From Cyanobacteria bacterium HKST-UBA02 (GTDB taxonomy: Bacteria; Cyanobacteriota; Vampirovibrionia; Obscuribacterales; Obscuribacteraceae): a stretch of 7,965 bases of DNA. Made by a program: the position numbers and the translations under genes. Shown one piece after another: positions 1 through 5,592 of this stretch. Each line of letters starts with the position of its first letter. Position 1 is the stretch's first letter. The stretch lies in contig JAGQHH010000521.1 of assembly GCA_020431945.1 (NCBI GenBank), positions 1 to 7,965 on the forward strand, read 5' to 3'. The notes beneath the pieces are model-generated. The model was not told the DNA's origin and ran no database searches. It saw only the letters and a list, made by a program, of their open reading frames with translations.

Positions 1-71
1 GTCTACCGTTTCGGGGGACCTCCAGTCTTTTACTACGCTCTATTTTTATTATGTTCTATAGTATTTCTAAC

Positions 72-133
72 AAAAAAACGAGAACAACAAAAGCCCGGCC
101 AGAGTGGCAGGCGGGAAGATTCCCGCCTGCCAC
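72..133 (-). terminator. Rho-independent terminator after the lipoprotein gene
   Basis: A perfect 13-bp inverted repeat (104-116 with 121-133, loop 117-120) lies 33 bases past the lipoprotein stop codon. GGCC at 97-100 and GGCC at 135-138 can extend the stem across a small internal loop. Read on the minus strand, the structure is followed by CTTTT (about 95-91) and then by a run of seven T (78-72). Of all the hairpins in the window this has the best T-rich tail, so it is a credible intrinsic terminator. Bases 1-71 are AT-rich and hold no supportable gene. Confidence 0.75.
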
Positions 134-165
134 CGGCCAGAGCCCCCGGGGACGGCTCGAGACGT

Positions 166-669
166 CTAGTGTCTCCGGCCGCTCCCGTGATCGCCATGCC
201 CCTTGCCGTCGCCGAAGCGACCGCGTCCGGGATTGATGACCGGACCACGGTTCGGATTTTCGCGCCTGTCCCAGCCATGATCCTGGTCCCGGCGATGGGT
301 CGGAGGAACCACGATCACCGGAGGATAGCGGTCATAGCCGCGCCCGCGACCTGGATTCCAGACCGGACCACCGCGCCAACCACGATCCTGGTCACGCCAG
401 TAGTGATCGTGACGATGCCAGACCGGGCGAGGAGCCCAGCCGCGATTGCAGTAGTAGCGCGTTCCGGAGCTCCACCAGAAGTAGAGACCGGTGTCGCCGT
501 CCCAGTAGTAGTAGCGATAGCCGTCGTACCAGTAGTCGATGACATCGACGGTGACCACTGGACCGACAGGACCCGGACCAACCGGCCCTCCGACCACGAA
601 TCGGCCGGCACAACCGGACAAACAGAGAACCGCCAGGCAGGCGCCCAGCAGAAGACGAAGGTTTTTCAT
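166..669 (-). CDS. Small Tyr/Trp/Gly-rich lipoprotein, function unknown
   Basis: Predicted 167-residue exported lipoprotein. Residues 1-20 form a lipoprotein signal peptide: Lys and Arg near the start, a hydrophobic stretch, then the lipobox LSGC with Cys20 as the lipidated residue. The mature part has a Gly/Pro/Val linker (about 23-40), an aromatic block rich in Tyr and Trp (46-78), and a His/Arg/Gly-rich tail. The tail carries two copies of a similar block: RDQDRGW then GPVWNPGRGR (92-110), and RDQDHGW then GPVINPGRGR (127-151). I chose the ATG at 669 because GGGAG lies about 10 bases upstream; a TTG at 684 would overlap that site and lengthen the protein by five residues before the signal peptide. 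Such low-complexity aromatic lipoproteins are common in Gram-negative envelopes, but I recognise no family. The gene stands alone, with its own terminator downstream. Confidence 0.8.
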   Translation of the reverse strand: MKNLRLLLGACLAVLCLSGCAGRFVVGGPVGPGPVGPVVTVDVIDYWYDGYRYYYWDGDTGLYFWWSSGTRYYCNRGWAPRPVWHRHDHYWRDQDRGWRGGPVWNPGRGRGYDRYPPVIVVPPTHRRDQDHGWDRRENPNRGPVINPGRGRFGDGKGHGDHGSGRRH

Positions 670-1121
670 AATCTTGACTCCCAACTTTCAGTCGAGTTCG
701 ATGCCGCAACCACTCCTCCAGCATCTCGAGCCGCGGCAATACCCAGAGACATCTGTGGCATGTCACTCGAGAGCAAGCAAATACGAGACGTCCATCGCGA
801 CCGGGCATGTACGAAACACGTCAGTGCCGGAGGGAAGGTCTCGAAATGCTCTTCAGATACCGATTTGAGAAAAAGACAGTTTCAGAATGGAGGAGTTGAT
901 GATGTTTCGATATTAGGCAGTATTTCAACAACGGATCAAGACTTGTCTCTGATTGTCTCGAATGCCGCCTGCCCTTCGACCGGCCCGGGTTACATCCGCT
1001 TCCCGCAAGCACTGCTTCCCCTCTAAGCCAAGACTGCCTCAGCTCCCGCATAACTTGCTTCAGCTTATGCAAGCTGTCAAAGAAAGCTAGCGCAGTTTGG
1101 ATAGTACCGACAAGAAGATCG

Positions 1122-1229
1122 AGTCATTCCCGGCAGAGAAGCAATCCTGCCGATCGACGATATGCCTGTCAGATCAAGACTTTCAAAAGAAATCTGATCT
1201 GTCGGTCATATGCCGGGTCAGGAATGACT
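1122..1229. repeat. Long imperfect inverted repeat, about 108 bases
   Basis: The outer arms AGTCATTCC (1122-1130) and GGAATGACT (1221-1229) are perfectly complementary. Inside them CGGCA (1131-1135) can pair with TGCCG (1211-1215) after a short bulge, TATG (1161-1164) with CATA (1207-1210), and CAGATCA (1170-1176) with TGATCTG (1195-1201). The left arm also carries its own small hairpin, CGGCA (1131-1135) with TGCCG (1148-1152). The layered pairing suggests a folded RNA, a remnant of a small non-autonomous mobile element, or a REP-like unit. I see no convincing target-site duplication at its edges. Confidence 0.5.
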
Positions 1230-1270
1230 GTGTGGACAAAATTTTCGAAAGAATCTTGACCCCGGAGTCA

Positions 1271-1299
1271 TATTAGGATTTTTACTATATCTCCTAATA
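1271..1299. repeat. AT-rich 8-bp inverted repeat, possible operator
   Basis: TATTAGGA (1271-1278) and TCCTAATA (1292-1299) are exact inverted copies with a 13-base AT-rich spacer. The spacing is compatible with a dimeric regulator site overlapping a promoter, or with a weak RNA hairpin. No adjacent gene clearly uses it: the nearest gene on one side ends at 1376, and the lipoprotein start is some 600 bases away. The assignment as an operator is speculation. Confidence 0.25.
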
Positions 1300-1310
1300 A
1301 TCCCACCAAG

Positions 1311-1346
1311 AAGAGAGAGAGAGAAAGTCCGGGGCTAGCCGGACTT
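1311..1346 (-). terminator. Hairpin with pyrimidine tail after the 79-aa gene
   Basis: AAGTCCGG (1325-1332) and CCGGACTT (1339-1346) form a perfect 8-bp stem with a 6-base loop, about 30 bases after the stop of the 79-residue gene. On the minus strand it is followed by an alternating T/C tract (complement of the GA run at 1312-1324) rather than pure T. It is a plausible terminator with a weak tail. The GA dinucleotide run is also a simple-sequence repeat that could vary in length. Confidence 0.5.
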
Positions 1347-1375
1347 CCTCGCTAAGATCGAAGTCGAACCTGCGG

Positions 1376-1615
1376 TTAGCGGGATCGACTCAGCAATGCC
1401 AGTGCGTTTTCCAGATCACTTGCACTGACGGATTCACCGTTCGCCGGGCGTTGTGCCTCACGAACCCCTGGTACGAAATGCTCCTCGAACCTGCGCCTTG
1501 CTCTTGCATAGGTCGAAGTTTCATCGACGTCATCCAACCGGGCGAAAGCAGCCGCGGCGAACCGGGCAGCATGGTTGGCAGCGTTGAGCAGGGCTTGTTT
1601 CTCGATCTCGTTCAT
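1376..1615 (-). CDS. 79-residue helical protein of unknown function
   Basis: I do not recognise this protein. It is 79 residues long, alanine-rich and probably mostly helical at the N-terminus (NEIEKQALLNAANHAARFAA), followed by a charged segment with FARLDD, YARARRRFEEHF and a C-terminal helix ending in SRSR. There is no signal peptide or membrane segment, so it should be cytoplasmic. The ribosome binding site is weak (GAG followed by AAACTACCT before the ATG). It sits 89 bases downstream of the cax gene on the same strand, with a strong hairpin in between, so it may be read only by transcripts that pass that hairpin. GC-rich codon use matches the neighbouring genes, which supports it as a real gene. 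Confidence 0.55.
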   Translation of the reverse strand: MNEIEKQALLNAANHAARFAAAAFARLDDVDETSTYARARRRFEEHFVPGVREAQRPANGESVSASDLENALALLSRSR

Positions 1616-1667
1616 AGGTAGTTTCTCGAATTGTCGTTGAAAGGGCTCGGTCGAACAAAGGCGGTCA

Positions 1668-1697
1668 GCCGGTCGAGAGACGAGGCTCTCGACCGGC
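1668..1697 (-). terminator. Perfect 12-bp hairpin after cax
   Basis: GCCGGTCGAGAG (1668-1679) pairs perfectly with CTCTCGACCGGC (1686-1697) around a 6-base loop, starting about 8 bases past the cax stop codon. On the minus strand the sequence after the stem has only a short CCTTTGTT stretch rather than a true T-run, so it may act as a weak terminator, a partial attenuator or an mRNA 3'-end stabiliser. Confidence 0.55.
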
Positions 1698-1704
1698 CGG
1701 CGAC

Positions 1705-2775
1705 TCAGGGAATGAAGTAGAAACAGATCCCCAGAATCACATAGAGACCGAGCAGGTAGGCACCTTCGAGCCAGTGGCTCTTGCCGTCGTTGACCACCAG
1801 GGTGAGGACAATCACCGACGAGAAGACAGCCAGGATCTCGGCTTCGGAGAAGACCAGATCCATGGGCTGACCGAAGATCCAGCCGGCGAAGACGACCACC
1901 GGCGCGACGAACATGGCGATCTGGGTGCTCGAGCCGAGCACGATATTGATCGACAGGTCCATCTTGTTCTTGCGGGCCATCAGTATCGCCGAGCTGTTCT
2001 CAGCTGCGTTTCCGATGATAGCCAGCAGGATGACACCGACGAAGACCGGCGTCATTCCAAGGGTCTTGGAGGCATGCTCGACGCTCTCGACCAGGTATTC
2101 GCTGAGAAAGACGACCGTCAGGGTCGCTCCCAGGAGCACCGCGGCCGAGCGCCCGAGACTCCAGCCCGGGGCATGCTCGTCTTCCTTGCTCGCTTTGTCC
2201 TCGGTCACCACCGGCGTGAACAGATGCCTGTGGGTTCGCAGGCTGAAGACCAGCCCGGCGACATAGAGGACGAGCAGGACCACCGAGATGGCGATGGCCA
2301 TGCCGGTATCGGCGAGCTGGGTGATGCCGCCTGCGGTGTGATGCAGAGCGGCTGGCAGCATCAGGCTTACCGCCACGATGGTGAGGACCGTAGCGGCGGT
2401 GCCAGCGGTGGTGCGGTTGAAGCTCTGCACGTCGTTCTTGATACCACCGAAGAGCATGCTGGCTCCCAGCACCAGAAGCAGGTTGCCGATGATCGAGCCG
2501 GTAATCGACGCCTTCACGACATCGATGAGACCGGCTCTCACAGCCATGATTGCGATGATGAGCTCACAGGCGTTACCGAAGGTAGCGCTCACCAGACCGC
2601 CCAGAGACGGTCCAACCCTGTGACTCACGTTCTCGGTGGCTTCACCCATATACTTCGCCACCGGGATGATCCCGAGACTGGCGAAACCGGCCACCCAGAG
2701 GGGCGACCAGCCGAGGTGATGGGCCACCCAGGTCATGGGTACGGCCAGTAGCATGAAAGTAAACACATTCAGCAT
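1705..2775 (-). CDS. cax: Calcium/proton antiporter, CAX family
   Basis: Integral inner-membrane Ca2+/H+ (or other cation/H+) exchanger of the CaCA superfamily, which uses the proton gradient to expel or sequester cations. The 356-residue protein is almost entirely hydrophobic, with about ten to eleven predicted membrane helices, and matches the usual CAX length. The two inverted alpha-repeats are clear: GNACELIIAIMA from residue 67, with Glu71, followed by SITGSIIGN; and GNAAENSSAILMA from residue 255, with Glu259, followed by LGSSTQIA. The two Glu residues are the expected cation-binding acids. An acidic/basic loop at about 191-205 (TEDKASKEDE) separates the halves, as in other CAX proteins. 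The start is well supported by AAGGAG about 8 bases upstream of the ATG. It follows a 116-residue membrane-anchored protein by 39 bases and is probably co-transcribed with it. Substrate (Ca2+ versus Na+/K+ or Mn2+) cannot be decided from sequence. Confidence 0.93.
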   Translation of the reverse strand: MLNVFTFMLLAVPMTWVAHHLGWSPLWVAGFASLGIIPVAKYMGEATENVSHRVGPSLGGLVSATFGNACELIIAIMAVRAGLIDVVKASITGSIIGNLLLVLGASMLFGGIKNDVQSFNRTTAGTAATVLTIVAVSLMLPAALHHTAGGITQLADTGMAIAISVVLLVLYVAGLVFSLRTHRHLFTPVVTEDKASKEDEHAPGWSLGRSAAVLLGATLTVVFLSEYLVESVEHASKTLGMTPVFVGVILLAIIGNAAENSSAILMARKNKMDLSINIVLGSSTQIAMFVAPVVVFAGWIFGQPMDLVFSEAEILAVFSSVIVLTLVVNDGKSHWLEGAYLLGLYVILGICFYFIP

Positions 2776-2814
2776 GTGTCTAGCTCCTTGAGTTGCTTGA
2801 ATTCAGGATTTCGA

Positions 2815-3165
2815 CTAGACCGGCTCCGAGACCAGGCGTTCAGCCTCGGCCACGGCACCGGATACAGCAGCCAGCGCCCCCGCGAAATTGAGGGCGAGCA
2901 GGCAGTTCTTCATCTCGACCAGCCGGCTGTCCACCGACTGCCAGGACTCCTTCGCAGCGGGTTGAGCGGCGTATCGCCGCTGGAAGTCCGCCGAAAGCTC
3001 CTGGAGGCGAGCCCGCTTCACGCCGACTTGCGCCATGATGGCGTTGACTTCGGCGTGACGGCGATCGCCCTCGGCAAGGCGGCTGTAGCCCTGACGAACG
3101 CGAACGGCGTTTGAGCGAATGTTCCACAAAATTGCTGCAAGAACCAGAAGAAGAATGATTTTCAT
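2815..3165 (-). CDS. Membrane-anchored helical protein, unknown function
   Basis: Not recognised. The 116-residue product starts with a hydrophobic segment (residues 2-15, KIILLLVLAAILW) that is either a membrane anchor or an uncleaved signal, followed by a charged, probably helical or coiled-coil region (about 16-66), and a C-terminal helix rich in Ala and Leu (about 82-112). It has a faint resemblance in layout to LemA-like proteins, an N-terminal helix followed by a helical bundle, but I see none of the LemA signature. The ATG at 3165 has GGAG about 8 bases upstream. A GTG at 3216 would add 17 residues with a fortuitous LSGC, but it lies inside a terminator-like hairpin, so I rejected it. 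It sits between the two-helix protein gene and cax, on the same strand. Confidence 0.65.
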   Translation of the reverse strand: MKIILLLVLAAILWNIRSNAVRVRQGYSRLAEGDRRHAEVNAIMAQVGVKRARLQELSADFQRRYAAQPAAKESWQSVDSRLVEMKNCLLALNFAGALAAVSGAVAEAERLVSEPV

Positions 3166-3191
3166 GAGTATGCTCCAGAGGAGGTAGTTTG

Positions 3192-3249
3192 AAAAACCGC
3201 AGCCCGACAGGAGCACCGCAGTGCTCCCGCCGGAATGCTCCAGTGCTGC
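3192..3249 (-). terminator. Compound hairpin with T-run between two genes
   Basis: The segment starts directly after the stop codon of the 230-residue gene. GCTGC (3245-3249) can pair with GCAGC (3199-3203), enclosing a perfect inner hairpin GGAGCAC/GTGCTCC (3210-3216 with 3221-3227). On the minus strand the outer stem is followed by GG and then TTTTT (3196-3192). This fits an intrinsic terminator or attenuator, lowering transcription into the 116-residue gene and cax. The outer stem is only 5 bp, so strength is uncertain. Confidence 0.45.
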
Positions 3250-3942
3250 CTAGAGGCTATCGCCACCGGCTTGCGAGGTCAGATCGACCACCGGTGCCGG
3301 TGCGCCCCTGCGCCGCTTATGCGGACGACGCAGCGATTCGAACTCGGCCATGGACACCACTTTGCGCTCGAGAGAAAGGGCGCGCAGTGCCGAAAGACCG
3401 CCGGGATGGATGTCGGACGGCAGTTTCCAGTCCAGGGACAGCAAATCAGGATTGACACAGCCGACACCCTGGCGACACCAGTAGGCTGCGTTCCGCAGCA
3501 AGCTGACATGCTTGACTGCATGGGCCTCCAGCTCTCTCCAGCCGGAACCTTTCTCAGGTTCTTCACCTTCGTCGGCGCAGTGGTCGAGGTAGGCGAAGCG
3601 GATCTTTAGAGCTTGCTGAACCTCGCGTCCGTGGAAACGAGCGATGAAGAAGCGCGCCTCGGCATCCGGCTTGAACTCATAGCTGCCGTAGCCGTATTCG
3701 GAACGCTGAATCTCGTCGTGGAGTTCCTTGATGGCAATTTCCGCCTGGCTCCGCCAGCGCGCATTGCGGCGGCTTAGATGCCAGGCAGCAAGCCAGGGAA
3801 TGGACCCGGCGATGACAACGACGACGACCAGGGCGATTTTCACGCCCACAATCATTTGCAGCCCGAAACCGAAGAACATGACAGCGAGCACGGCTCCTGC
3901 CAGTTTCAGGCTATCCAGTAGAATGTTCAGTCTGGCGTTCAT
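3250..3942 (-). CDS. Two-helix membrane protein, unknown function
   Basis: Not recognised. A 230-residue protein with two adjacent hydrophobic helices near the N-terminus (about 12-32 and 34-55, the second including ALVVVVVIAGSIPWLAAW), followed by a long soluble region that is probably cytoplasmic because of the flanking HLSRRNARWR. The soluble part has a helical segment (66-80), a tyrosine-rich patch EYGYGSYEF (82-90), three cysteines (Cys121, Cys157, Cys162), and a basic stretch RRPHKRRRG (205-213) before a short tail. The ATG at 3942 is preceded by AAGGAG at good spacing. It is the first gene of the minus-strand cluster leading to the 116-residue protein and cax, with a hairpin between it and the next gene. 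A role linked to the exchanger is only a guess from position. Confidence 0.7.
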   Translation of the reverse strand: MNARLNILLDSLKLAGAVLAVMFFGFGLQMIVGVKIALVVVVVIAGSIPWLAAWHLSRRNARWRSQAEIAIKELHDEIQRSEYGYGSYEFKPDAEARFFIARFHGREVQQALKIRFAYLDHCADEGEEPEKGSGWRELEAHAVKHVSLLRNAAYWCRQGVGCVNPDLLSLDWKLPSDIHPGGLSALRALSLERKVVSMAEFESLRRPHKRRRGAPAPVVDLTSQAGGDSL

Positions 3943-4798
3943 GACACAGGCTCCTTTCTGCCAATGCGAAGCGAGACCGGCAACAGGGTCGGTGTCGGCT
4001 GACTCAGATCAGTGAGTGATCGAAGAGCTGGAGTAAGCCGAGTGACAGTGTTTGCTGGGTATCTTGCCTCGAAATCAGAACGTGTAGTGAAGATGCTTTT
4101 GTGATACCAGAAACAGTTTTACTAAGTAATTTCGAGATGTAAAAATCGACCTCTTTACAACCTATTACAATTGCCCGCCAGGCATAATTTCGCTCCCCCT
4201 GAGGAATTTCTTGCCATTCAAGAGCAAAGTCTCGAAACACGCCAACCATCAAGCTTTTCCTTGAAAGATTAGATGTAACAGGCTCCTGACGTGAAGCTGC
4301 GCGAAGTATTAACCACCGCTCATCTTAGGGAAACTACGTAGAGCCTGAAAATCAGCCAGTATAGGGTCCGCACACTTGCGATAGTTCCGCAAGCCCTTGC
4401 GAAATCAAAGCTGAGTCTTAATTTCAAGAGTATACGGTGGTTTTGAGCCTGGCCCAGAGCAAGAGGATTCGAGTCTGATGAGCGTCTTGTTCAATTATCC
4501 AGATGCGATTAAGGTGATTCTATTCTTCACTCCCATAAACCACCAGGGACTCTTTCACAGCAAGCAAGACATAGAGCGTAGCTAATTCTCCGGACTCACC
4601 AAGGCATCTCGCGATGCTCCGGGAATAAGCAGACGCTACTCAGTCGAGCTTGCCGTCAAACGAACGAGCGCTCCAGCTCGTCCGGAAAGAAACGCATGCA
4701 CGCTTACGCGAGTTTGCGCCAGTTCCAGGTTGGTATTGCGGGAGTGTTTCGTCAACCAGAGAGGAAAGGCTCGACAGCCAATGAAAGCGAGGTAAACG
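3943..4798. other. AT-richer divergent intergenic region
   Basis: About 850 bases between the minus-strand cluster and the plus-strand Doc operon, clearly less GC-rich than either side. Apart from one weak small ORF (4004-4249) I see no gene; 4253-4798 has nothing coding that I can support. It contains inverted repeats: CTCGAAAT/ATTTCGAG (4068-4075 with 4129-4136), CAGGCTC/GAGCCTG (4279-4285 with 4341-4347), AACCACCG/CGGTGGTT (4311-4318 with 4435-4442), CTTGCG/CGCAAG (near 4376-4394) and ACGAGC/GCTCGT (4664-4669 with 4676-4681). Promoters for both flanking operons should lie here, but I found no strong matches. Confidence 0.6.
4004..4249 (-). CDS. Possible small ORF, 81 residues, doubtful
   Basis: An 81-residue reading frame starting at the ATG at 4249 with AAGGA about 11 bases upstream and ending 61 bases before the next minus-strand gene. 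The predicted protein has no recognisable motif, no signal peptide and no membrane segment. Its codons are AT-rich, unlike the confident genes around it, and an 8-bp inverted repeat lies inside it. It could be a recently acquired small gene, a decayed gene or chance. The ribosome binding site is the only positive evidence. Confidence 0.2.
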   Translation of the reverse strand: MVGVFRDFALEWQEIPQGERNYAWRAIVIGCKEVDFYISKLLSKTVSGITKASSLHVLISRQDTQQTLSLGLLQLFDHSLI

Positions 4799-5275
4799 AT
4801 GATCCAATTCATCAAAACCGAGCAGGTCGTCGCCGAACAGGAGAGGCAGCTGTCTCTCTATGGTCTCGGCGAGCCTGGCATCATCAGCAAGGCGACGCTG
4901 GAGTCGGCGGTGACAAGCCCCATGGCCACCTTCGACGGACAGTATCTCTACGTCGGCATCTTCCAGATGGCGGCGGCTTACCTGGTGCGTCTGGTGAAGG
5001 CTCACGCCTTCGGCAACGCCAACAAGCGCACCGGCCTCGCCTGCGCGCTGGTCTTCTTGAAGATGAACAACATCGACATCCAGGCCAGCAACGACGAGCT
5101 GGTCGACATGGTCATCGCTGCCGCCACCGGCGACGGTGACCTCGACCCGGTGGAGCGCTTCTTCGAGGAGCGCTGCGCCTGTGACGGCGCCGAATCGAAG
5201 CCCGACTTCGAAACGGCATCCAGTCACATTCACGAGCGATTCGCCGGCGCTTTCGCGACCCTGGCGGATCGGTAG
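4799..5275 (+). CDS. Doc-like (death-on-curing, Fic-fold) protein
   Basis: A 158-residue protein of the Doc branch of the Fic superfamily. The N-terminus (MIQFIKTEQVVAEQERQLSL) and the GxxGIISKATLESAVTSPMATF segment match the Doc pattern, and the Fic motif is HAFGNANKRTG (residues 69-79), followed by the usual LACALVFLKMN helix. In phage P1, Doc is a kinase that phosphorylates the elongation factor EF-Tu and stops translation; Phd neutralises it. His69, Asn75 and Arg77 are present and Lys76 is the Doc-type residue. The position that is normally Asp or Glu (Asp70 in P1 Doc) is Asn73 here, so activity is uncertain. A C-terminal extension of about 30 residues (from about 129) exceeds the usual Doc length of about 125. 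GAGG precedes the ATG by about 6 bases. No Phd-like gene lies upstream. It is the first gene of a unit with the 91-residue protein (24-base gap) and a HAD hydrolase. Confidence 0.82.
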   Translation: MIQFIKTEQVVAEQERQLSLYGLGEPGIISKATLESAVTSPMATFDGQYLYVGIFQMAAAYLVRLVKAHAFGNANKRTGLACALVFLKMNNIDIQASNDELVDMVIAAATGDGDLDPVERFFEERCACDGAESKPDFETASSHIHERFAGAFATLADR

Positions 5276-5299
5276 GCAACTCTCGAAACAGAGGTAACT

Positions 5300-5575
5300 A
5301 TGCTCAAACCCAAAGGCACTTACCCCGAGATCGACCTGGTGGACTTCGGAGATGTGGCGCGCAAGCGTATCGGCATGCAATGCCAGTACGCGAGCCGCTA
5401 TGTCAGCGGAGAATGCCCGCAAGGCTACCAGGATGAATATCCCGATGTCGCCAGCGACCCGCAGTTCGGAGACGAGCTCAGGGTCGAGGGTGACGCCGGC
5501 AACTACCACGGCATCAAGATCCACGCCGACGATGTCGACGAGTTCGTGGCCCGGATGAAGCTCGTCCGGGGCTGA
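5300..5575 (+). CDS. 91-residue acidic protein, possible Doc partner
   Basis: Not recognised. A small, acidic, soluble-looking protein without signal or membrane segment. It contains two cysteines (Cys28, Cys39), an Asp/Glu-rich middle (DEYPDVASDP, 45-54) and a C-terminal part (GNYHGIKIHADDVDEFVARM, 67-86) that looks like a strand followed by a helix. AGAGG stands about 6 bases upstream of the ATG. It lies 24 bases after the Doc-like gene and 17 bases before the HAD gene on the same strand, so the three are almost certainly one transcript. Its size and place next to a toxin-family gene would suit an antitoxin, in the order toxin then antitoxin, but it shows no Phd or AbrB-type DNA-binding motif that I can see, so this is inference from position only. 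Confidence 0.7.
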   Translation: MLKPKGTYPEIDLVDFGDVARKRIGMQCQYASRYVSGECPQGYQDEYPDVASDPQFGDELRVEGDAGNYHGIKIHADDVDEFVARMKLVRG

Positions 5576-5592
5576 ACGAAAGGAGAGAAAGG

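Larger units (their letters stand above)
670..1375. other. Gene-free spacer upstream of the lipoprotein gene
   Basis: About 700 bases without a supportable gene. The long plus-strand reading frame through 169-1026 is mostly the antisense of the lipoprotein gene and has no good start site. The spacer is less GC-rich than the genes around it. It contains a small perfect hairpin (CAGCTT/AAGCTG, 1061-1076), a long imperfect inverted repeat (1122-1229), an 8-bp inverted repeat (1271-1299) and a GA dinucleotide run (1312-1324). The promoter of the minus-strand lipoprotein gene must lie here or nearby; I could not identify a convincing -35/-10 pair. Confidence 0.6.

Noticed and set aside
1..1026. 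Plus-strand frame open from base 1 to 1026, with a hydrophobic-looking start region
   Set aside because: Most of it is antisense to the lipoprotein gene. Bases 1-90 use AT-rich codons unlike the real genes and coincide with the T-rich terminator tail of the minus strand. No start site with a ribosome binding site was found.
3166..3216. GTG start at 3216 giving the 116-residue protein an LSGC lipobox
   Set aside because: The GTG lies inside a hairpin with no ribosome binding site, whereas the ATG at 3165 has a good one. The Cys would also precede rather than follow the real hydrophobic segment.
4300..4560. Possible structured RNA from AACCACCG/CGGTGGTT and nearby repeats
   Set aside because: The arms are only 8 bp and more than 100 bases apart, and no tRNA, riboswitch or other RNA family pattern could be recognised by eye.
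4716..4745. Possible sigma-54-type promoter (TTGGTATTGCG) upstream of the Doc-like gene
   Set aside because: The GG and GC elements are not separated by the required 10 bases, and no good -35/-10 pair was found there either.
4696..4798. Possible short antitoxin frame just upstream of the Doc-like gene (ATG at 4696)
   Set aside because: The frame runs on through the Doc-like gene in another phase, has no Phd or AbrB-like pattern, and only about 34 codons lie outside the overlap.
4640..5524. Minus-strand reading frame of 294 codons opposite the Doc-like and 91-aa genes
   Set aside because: It is the antisense of two well-supported plus-strand genes, has no family motif, and is explained by GC-rich third positions.
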